In this document: piece by piece, positions 1-4,068 of the stretch
Position numbering within the stretch: position 1 is the stretch's first letter
Layout of the letters: every line of letters begins with the position of its first letter
From: Candidatus Symbiothrix sp.
GTDB taxonomy: Bacteria; Bacteroidota; Bacteroidia; Bacteroidales; Azobacteroidaceae
DNA length: 6,709 nt
Direction: 5' to 3'
Assembly: GCA_031270925.1 (NCBI GenBank)
Contig: JAISWY010000141.1
Span: 1 to 6,709, forward strand
Made by a program: the position numbers and the translations under genes
The notes under the pieces: generated by a model
The model's database searches: none
Told to the model about the DNA's origin: nothing
The model's input: the letters and a program-made list of their open reading frames with translations, nothing else

Positions 1-67
1 AATAAATAAGCTATAATGGTTTTCCGAGACTTTTGCGACAACTTCTTATGGGTTTCCGACAGCACAT

Positions 68-87
68 TCCGTCCCATACGGGACGGA
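68..87. repeat. Small hairpin, TCCGTCCC / GGGACGGA
   Basis: TCCGTCCC (68-75) and GGGACGGA (80-87) are exact reverse complements around a four-base ATAC loop, giving an 8-bp GC-rich stem. The next hairpin (124-141) has the same GTCCC-N4-GGGAC core, so the two look like members of one repeat unit. No T-run follows directly: the nearest is the TTTTTCTTTCT stretch about 16 bases downstream, too far for a classic terminator. A dispersed intergenic palindrome is the best reading. Confidence 0.6.
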
Positions 88-123
88 GCAGGGGGCGGTG
101 GCATTTTTCTTTCTACCAATATT

Positions 124-141
124 GTGTCCCTGACGGGACAC
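124..141. repeat. Small hairpin, GTGTCCC / GGGACAC
   Basis: GTGTCCC (124-130) and GGGACAC (135-141) form a perfect 7-bp stem with a TGAC loop. Its core and loop size match those of the hairpin at 68-87, which lies 36 bases to the left. An A-rich stretch follows on this strand, and no T-tract follows on either strand, so the sequence gives no support for a terminator role. Confidence 0.6.
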
Positions 142-176
142 CGGAAAAATCATTATATTTTGTTTCTTTCGCATCA

Positions 177-370
177 CTAAATTAAAAGCAGATGTCTCGA
201 CTTCGCTTCGCTCCGCTCGACATGACGCGCTTCCATGGCGAGTGATGAAGGAACAGGCAGTTGGCGACTTTGTCGCCAACTGCCTGTTCCTTCCCTTTTC
301 CCTTTGACCGTCCCGTCCTGTCGACCAAGGGAGCGAAGCAACCGCATGGAGACATCCAATTTTAATTTAG
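177..370. repeat. Compound imperfect palindrome (MITE- or REP-like intergenic element)
   Basis: The two halves of this roughly 194-bp stretch are reverse complements in a series of matched blocks kept in order. CTAAATTAAAA (177-187) pairs with 360-370, GATGTCTC (191-198) with 349-356, GCTTCGCTCC (205-214) with 330-339, TCGACA (217-222) with 319-324, and the perfect central stem is 247-268 with 272-293. The outermost blocks form an 11-bp perfect terminal inverted repeat. Small insertions separate the blocks, so the whole could fold into a long interrupted hairpin. There is no transposase and no obvious target-site duplication beside the ends. It may be a non-autonomous mobile element or a REP-type repeat; the pairing is seen directly, the class is inferred. 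Confidence 0.6.
247..293. repeat. Perfect 22-bp stem with TTT loop, centre of the compound palindrome
   Basis: Bases 247-268 (beginning GAAGGAACAGG, ending GGCGAC) and 272-293 (beginning GTCGCC, ending CTTCC shifted by one to CCTTC) are exact reverse complements over 22 bp, with only TTT between them. This is by far the strongest hairpin in the window. The bases after it (CCCTTTTCCC) are mixed rather than a clean T-run, so a simple intrinsic terminator is doubtful, although the hairpin could still block or stabilise a transcript. It is the symmetrical centre of the larger element at 177-370. Confidence 0.8.
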
Positions 371-425
371 CTGCCTTAAATAGTCAATAACACCTCAAAA
401 AAAAAGATTTAACCGTTTTTTGCAA

Positions 426-433
426 TATTTTTG
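426..433 (+). promoter_or_regulatory. Possible -7 promoter element (TATTTTTG), distal candidate
   Basis: TATTTTTG fits the TAnnTTTG -7 consensus known for Bacteroidota primary sigma factors. It would place transcription start near 440 and leave a leader of about 80 bases before the start codon at 519. I see no convincing TTTG-like -33 element at the right distance. The stretch is so AT-rich that a chance match is likely. Confidence 0.25.
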
Positions 434-486
434 AATTATATTTCTCATATTAATCATATTTTAATCTATTTTTAAACTAAATTCTT

Positions 487-494
487 TTCCTTTG
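487..494 (+). promoter_or_regulatory. Possible -7 promoter element (TTCCTTTG), proximal candidate
   Basis: TTCCTTTG matches the TAnnTTTG consensus except for its second base. Its placement suits a short leader: transcription would start near 500, about 20 bases before the ATG at 519. No -33 TTTG is visible upstream. The leader between it and the ATG is A-rich with no Shine-Dalgarno sequence, as is normal in this phylum. Confidence 0.3.
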
Positions 495-518
495 CAAAAA
501 AATTAAAAATATTTTACA

Positions 519-3500
519 ATGAAGATTTTTATTATATCATTGAGTGTGGTGTTCTGTTTCTTCACAAACGTTTGTGCTCAGACTAATATCAATTACAAAT
601 GGGAGCGAATCACGCCCCCTTACGCTACCGCCGATGCTTTTGTCGCAGGCCTGAATGTAATGGATTATGGAGCCGACCCCACCGGAACCGTCGATCAATC
701 CGCATTGTTCCAATCGTTACTGGATGCGCTTGGATCGAGAAGCAATAACACGGGACAAAGAAACGACGGTACGCCTAACGGCGGCATTTTATATATTCCC
801 GAAGGAAAATATCTGCTTAACGGAACTTTATTTATTCCGAAAGGCGTAACCCTTCGCGGCGATTGGGAAAAACCAATCAAAGGACAGCCTGTAAAGGGAA
901 CCATTTTGATAGCGGCGACAACCAATGCCAAAGGTAAAGACTGCACCCAATTACCGAATGGAACGATAATTACGGCATACGAACAATTATCGCTCATTAC
1001 CATGCAACCGTCGTCTGCCGTGAGAGATATAAATATATGGTGGCCTGAGCAAGACCCCAATAATATTGTCGCTTTTCCGCCGGCCATTTTGTTCGGACAA
1101 CAGGCTTATTGGGGAAACGATTACTGTCTGGCTTCAAACATAACGCTGGTTAATGCTTACGATGGAATCATTTTTTCGCGGCGGAATGGCGGCGGCGCTC
1201 CGAATTGCTACGGCATTTACGGTACGCCTCTCCGCAGAGGAATCGAAATCGACAATATCGCCGAAGTAGGACGCATTGATAACGTGGATTTTTCGCCCGA
1301 CTATTGGGCGGGTTCCGGTTTGCCCGGTTCGCCTTCCGTGAACGGAGCGCACAAAGATTTTATCCGTCAAAATGCTACGGCGGTTGTCATGCGCCGCAAC
1401 GACTGGTCGTTCATCGGTAAAGTAAAAGCCGAAGGTTATCATATCGGCTATCATCTGGGTATAGGATATAATCCTATTGATGATAAGGAGAATTATGCCT
1501 CTCCCAATGGTCATAACTATGGGATGGAATTTACCGATTGTCAATACGGCGTATTTATCGAAGGCGTTGCGGGCGCCGGTATGATGTTTTACAAATACAA
1601 ATTCAATCATTGCGATTACGGGTTTTTCTTCTCCCGCACCAATAAGGCGCCCAACGGACAAACTCCTGCCAATTCGCCGTGGTACGGAGTTGTTCAAATT
1701 CAAGGCTCTGATTTTGATACAAACATAAAATCAATTTACGCCCCCGAAGATAACTCTACTAAAATTGTGATGAATCAAAACACTTTTGATGCCGGAACGG
1801 TAGATATTCGCGGCGGAATGGCGTCTATCGTGAATTGCGATTTCAACAACGAACCCAATCAAATCGTTTTGGGCGCCAACGCAAGGGCGATAATTACCGG
1901 AAATCGTTTTCTGAAAGATGCCGAAATCAAAAATATGTCTGTCTATACATGTATTATAGACCATAATCCGGTGGAAATGACCGAATTGCCGGAATTTCCT
2001 TATCAGAACCAATACGATTTTGTGCAGAAACCGACGGGAAACGCCTTTTATCTCGCCGATGCTTCCGCTGGTATAGCTGTTTCAAACTCGGATAATTCCG
2101 ACGCTTTGCAAGCCCTGTTGAATCAAGCAGGTGCGAACGGCGGCCTGGTATTCTTGCCTCCCGGACATTACAATTTCCGGAAACCACTTACTATTCCCGC
2201 CGGGGTGGAACTCAAAGGTTCGGTAGATGTGCCTTCCCTTCCCACCGGCCCCGGTAGCGTGATGGAAATCTATGCCGGAAAAGACGACGAAAACGGAACG
2301 CCTTTTATTACGATGGAACAGGGTAGCGGCCTCCGCGGATTGGTAATGAACTATCCCGAACAGGTGGTGCAACTGCTGACCGAACCGGATCGCAACGGCA
2401 GCGACGTCTATCATTACCCCTACTGTATCCGGGGAAATAAAGATGTATATATTGTGAATGTCGCTTTACGAGCCGTATATAAGGGCTTGGATCTCTTTAC
2501 CAACAAATGCGACAATCATTACGTGGATTATCTGGCGGGACACGTATTTAAACAAGGTATTCGCGTGGGCGGCGGCTCCTCCGGCGGACATATCTATAAT
2601 TCGCAATTCAATCAGATTGCTTACGCATCGGGCGGCGAAACCAAATTCGGCAGATGGCCGAACTCACCGGACAACGAGAATCCGAATCAGGCGGTAAAAG
2701 ACAAAGAATATTCCCTGTCTTACGCTTATTGCTGGAACAATCTGTATTTTTTGATAGTGGAAAATTGCGAAAACGAAGTACTGTTCAATAATTTCGATTT
2801 CGGTTCCAATCGCGGCTTCTCTTTGGGCGCCGGCGCTAACGGAATATGCATGGGACAAGGCATCGACCAGGGAATGAATTCATTTTATATCGACGGCGTG
2901 GGTAACGACGGCTTCCAATTTATCAATACGCAGATTGTAACCACCGCTCCGGGCGGCGTGGGCGAAGTGTTGCAAGAATACAAATCCAATAACCGCTACT
3001 TCCAAACCTCTGCCAATCTTAACGGCAAAGTTACTTTCTTCGGCGCCGATTTTTGGGGACAGCCGCAAAACATCTCCAATGAAATTTTAGGCGGACAATT
3101 GGAATTGCAAGCCGGAAATTACGACAATCCGGGACAAAAAAACTTTGCATCCATAGCTCCGGGTGCAACTTTCGATATCATCGGCTCGAATATCAACAAC
3201 ATCGGCTTGCTGTTGGAATCTGCCGCTTCCGCCCCGCAGTTTTATGTACAGTCGTCGATGCTCAATCAAGGGAATGTCAATCCTGATAATTGCGGCCTGT
3301 GGCTGAATAATCTCGGCTTTACCGCGACCCTTTCGCCCGATGCCGAGGTATTTATCCCGCGCACCGGATGGATCGCCACCGCTTCGACATCCAATGCCGA
3401 TGCGCAAAAAAGCCTCGACGGCGATCCCAATACTCGCTGGTCGTCTTTGAGCGAACGCCAAAAACCCGGACAATGGTTTATGGTAGATATGATTGAAAAT

Positions 3501-3980
3501 CAAATATTTACCGGTATTTATTTAGATGCGGGTACAACTACCTACCGCCCTGTTTCGGTTAAAGTTTCCGTTTCTACCGACGGCGAAAAATGGACGCAAG
3601 TCGCTTCCGGAAACAATTTTACGCAAGCGACTTTCGACAAGCAAGTTGCCCGCTATGTCCGCGTGGAACAGACCGGCTCAAGCAGTTCCGCGTGGCGTAT
3701 AACCGAGTTTTATGTGATGAATACCGATATTTCGGCAATACCCCAATCGGCAACAAACAACGACGCTTTCCAAATTGGTTTTCTCGCCGGACAACTCTAC
3801 TTGACCGGTTTGCAGGGATTTTCCGATGTAAGGCTTTATAACTTGGCCGGACAACGGGTTTTATCGGTCGTTTTATCGGAAAATACAGTGGATACGAACC
3901 TGCAAAAAGGAATGTATGTTGCTGTTATTCAAAATAATGGAAGAATATATACAAGAAAGTTGATTAAAAGTGAATTTTAA
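519..3980 (+). CDS. Secreted tandem beta-helix (pectate-lyase-like) protein with F5/8 type C domain and T9SS sorting domain
   Basis: This is a complete 1153-residue exported protein, probably a surface polysaccharide-degrading or -binding enzyme. Residues 1-20 form a signal peptide (charged start, hydrophobic core, VCA-Q cleavage; no lipobox), which supports the ATG at 519. Residues 45-116 match the start of the pectate_lyase_3 / GH28-related beta-helix fold, with NVMDYGADPTGTVDQ and then a GG-x4-P-x-G-x-Y block. A second helix module starts near 510 and repeats that block at 541-569. Both modules carry an ITM-x8-R-x6-PEQ motif (160-178 and 597-615). Residues 948-1067 are an F5/8 type C domain (SLDGDPNTRWSS, WRITEF), likely binding a glycan. 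Residues 1080-1153 form a type A T9SS sorting domain (LYNLAGQRVL, GMYVAVIQ, RKLIK). GH55 glucanases also have two tandem helices, but I cannot assign that family. The GH28 catalytic motifs (NTD, DD, HG, RIK in order) are absent. The neighbouring SusC gene suggests a glycan-uptake locus. Domain calls are firm; substrate and reaction are unknown. Confidence 0.93.
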   Translation: MKIFIISLSVVFCFFTNVCAQTNINYKWERITPPYATADAFVAGLNVMDYGADPTGTVDQSALFQSLLDALGSRSNNTGQRNDGTPNGGILYIPEGKYLLNGTLFIPKGVTLRGDWEKPIKGQPVKGTILIAATTNAKGKDCTQLPNGTIITAYEQLSLITMQPSSAVRDINIWWPEQDPNNIVAFPPAILFGQQAYWGNDYCLASNITLVNAYDGIIFSRRNGGGAPNCYGIYGTPLRRGIEIDNIAEVGRIDNVDFSPDYWAGSGLPGSPSVNGAHKDFIRQNATAVVMRRNDWSFIGKVKAEGYHIGYHLGIGYNPIDDKENYASPNGHNYGMEFTDCQYGVFIEGVAGAGMMFYKYKFNHCDYGFFFSRTNKAPNGQTPANSPWYGVVQIQGSDFDTNIKSIYAPEDNSTKIVMNQNTFDAGTVDIRGGMASIVNCDFNNEPNQIVLGANARAIITGNRFLKDAEIKNMSVYTCIIDHNPVEMTELPEFPYQNQYDFVQKPTGNAFYLADASAGIAVSNSDNSDALQALLNQAGANGGLVFLPPGHYNFRKPLTIPAGVELKGSVDVPSLPTGPGSVMEIYAGKDDENGTPFITMEQGSGLRGLVMNYPEQVVQLLTEPDRNGSDVYHYPYCIRGNKDVYIVNVALRAVYKGLDLFTNKCDNHYVDYLAGHVFKQGIRVGGGSSGGHIYNSQFNQIAYASGGETKFGRWPNSPDNENPNQAVKDKEYSLSYAYCWNNLYFLIVENCENEVLFNNFDFGSNRGFSLGAGANGICMGQGIDQGMNSFYIDGVGNDGFQFINTQIVTTAPGGVGEVLQEYKSNNRYFQTSANLNGKVTFFGADFWGQPQNISNEILGGQLELQAGNYDNPGQKNFASIAPGATFDIIGSNINNIGLLLESAASAPQFYVQSSMLNQGNVNPDNCGLWLNNLGFTATLSPDAEVFIPRTGWIATASTSNADAQKSLDGDPNTRWSSLSERQKPGQWFMVDMIENQIFTGIYLDAGTTTYRPVSVKVSVSTDGEKWTQVASGNNFTQATFDKQVARYVRVEQTGSSSSAWRITEFYVMNTDISAIPQSATNNDAFQIGFLAGQLYLTGLQGFSDVRLYNLAGQRVLSVVLSENTVDTNLQKGMYVAVIQNNGRIYTRKLIKSEF

Positions 3981-3988
3981 TCAACTTT
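3956..3988 (+). terminator. Probable terminator hairpin overlapping the stop codon of the beta-helix gene
   Basis: AAAGTTGATTAAAA (3956-3969) and TTTTAATCAACTTT (3975-3988) are exact reverse complements, a 14-bp stem with a GTGAA loop. The TAA stop codon (3978-3980) lies inside the right arm, so the last codons and the stop are part of the hairpin. The stem is AT-rich and its right arm ends in a T4 run (3986-3989), after which the sequence is only moderately T-rich. This would best serve to end the beta-helix transcript or protect its 3' end. The following gene has its own promoter-like motifs, which fits. Confidence 0.6.
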
Positions 3989-4021
3989 TAAGGCTTATTT
4001 AATTAAATATTAATTAATGTT

Positions 4022-4029
4022 TAATTTTG
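4022..4029 (+). promoter_or_regulatory. Possible -7 promoter element (TAATTTTG), upstream of the susC-like gene
   Basis: TAATTTTG is an exact match to TAnnTTTG. It would give a start site near 4036 and a leader of roughly 33 bases before the ATG at 4069. No good -33 element is seen. It lies six bases before a second exact match, which is better placed. Confidence 0.3.
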
Positions 4030-4035
4030 CCTGTT

Positions 4036-4043
4036 TATCTTTG
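4036..4043 (+). promoter_or_regulatory. Likely -7 promoter element (TATCTTTG) of the susC-like gene
   Basis: TATCTTTG is an exact match to the Bacteroidota TAnnTTTG element and sits 25 bases before the ATG at 4069, predicting transcription start around 4050 and a short leader of about 20 bases. A -33 TTTG is not evident; the closest sequence at about the right distance is TTAATG (4014-4019). The leader has no Shine-Dalgarno sequence. Together with the hairpin at 3956-3988, this suggests that the transporter gene is transcribed independently of the gene before it. Confidence 0.45.
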
Positions 4044-4068
4044 TCGTTAATTTATTATTGAATATATA

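Larger units (their letters stand above)
1..518. other. Gene-free, repeat-rich intergenic region and leader of the beta-helix gene
   Basis: I see no protein-coding gene, tRNA or rRNA here. The short open frames in this stretch coincide with inverted repeats and have no signal peptide, domain or start context, so they look like by-products of the repeats. The left part (1-370) has mixed base composition and carries several hairpins, listed separately. The right part (371-518) is visibly AT-rich, with an A9 run at 397-405, as is typical of a Bacteroidota promoter and leader region. A loose 15-base direct repeat, ATGGTTTTCCGAGAC at 16-30 and ATGGGTTTCCGACAG at 48-62 (12 of 15 identical), lies at the left edge. 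The gene upstream, if any, ends outside the window. Confidence 0.75.

Noticed and set aside
27..46. GAGACTTTTGCGACAACTTC at the left edge as an insertion-sequence terminal repeat
   Set aside because: It vaguely resembles some IS ends, but there is no matching inverted copy, transposase fragment or target duplication in the window.
247..293. Classic rho-independent terminator
   Set aside because: The stem is strong, but no T-tract follows on either strand, and the hairpin is the centre of a larger palindrome.
46..359. Overlapping minus-strand open frames of 77 and 60 codons in the leader region
   Set aside because: They translate the palindromic repeats, show no domain, signal peptide or start context, and their ends fall at repeat boundaries.
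68..370. CRISPR array
   Set aside because: The repeats are inverted, not direct, with no regular repeat-spacer pattern and no cas gene nearby.
1134..1703. Minus-strand open frame of 189 codons inside the beta-helix gene
   Set aside because: It lies wholly antisense to a well-supported gene with clear domains; its translation shows no recognisable family and looks like an opposite-frame shadow.
3717..3725. NTD tripeptide (residues 1068-1070) as a GH28 catalytic motif
   Set aside because: It lies in the linker after the F5/8 domain, outside the beta-helix, and the companion GH28 motifs are missing.
3997..4008. ATTTAATTAAAT palindrome as an operator site
   Set aside because: It is a low-complexity AT palindrome in AT-rich spacer DNA and is likely by chance; no second copy or known regulator supports it.
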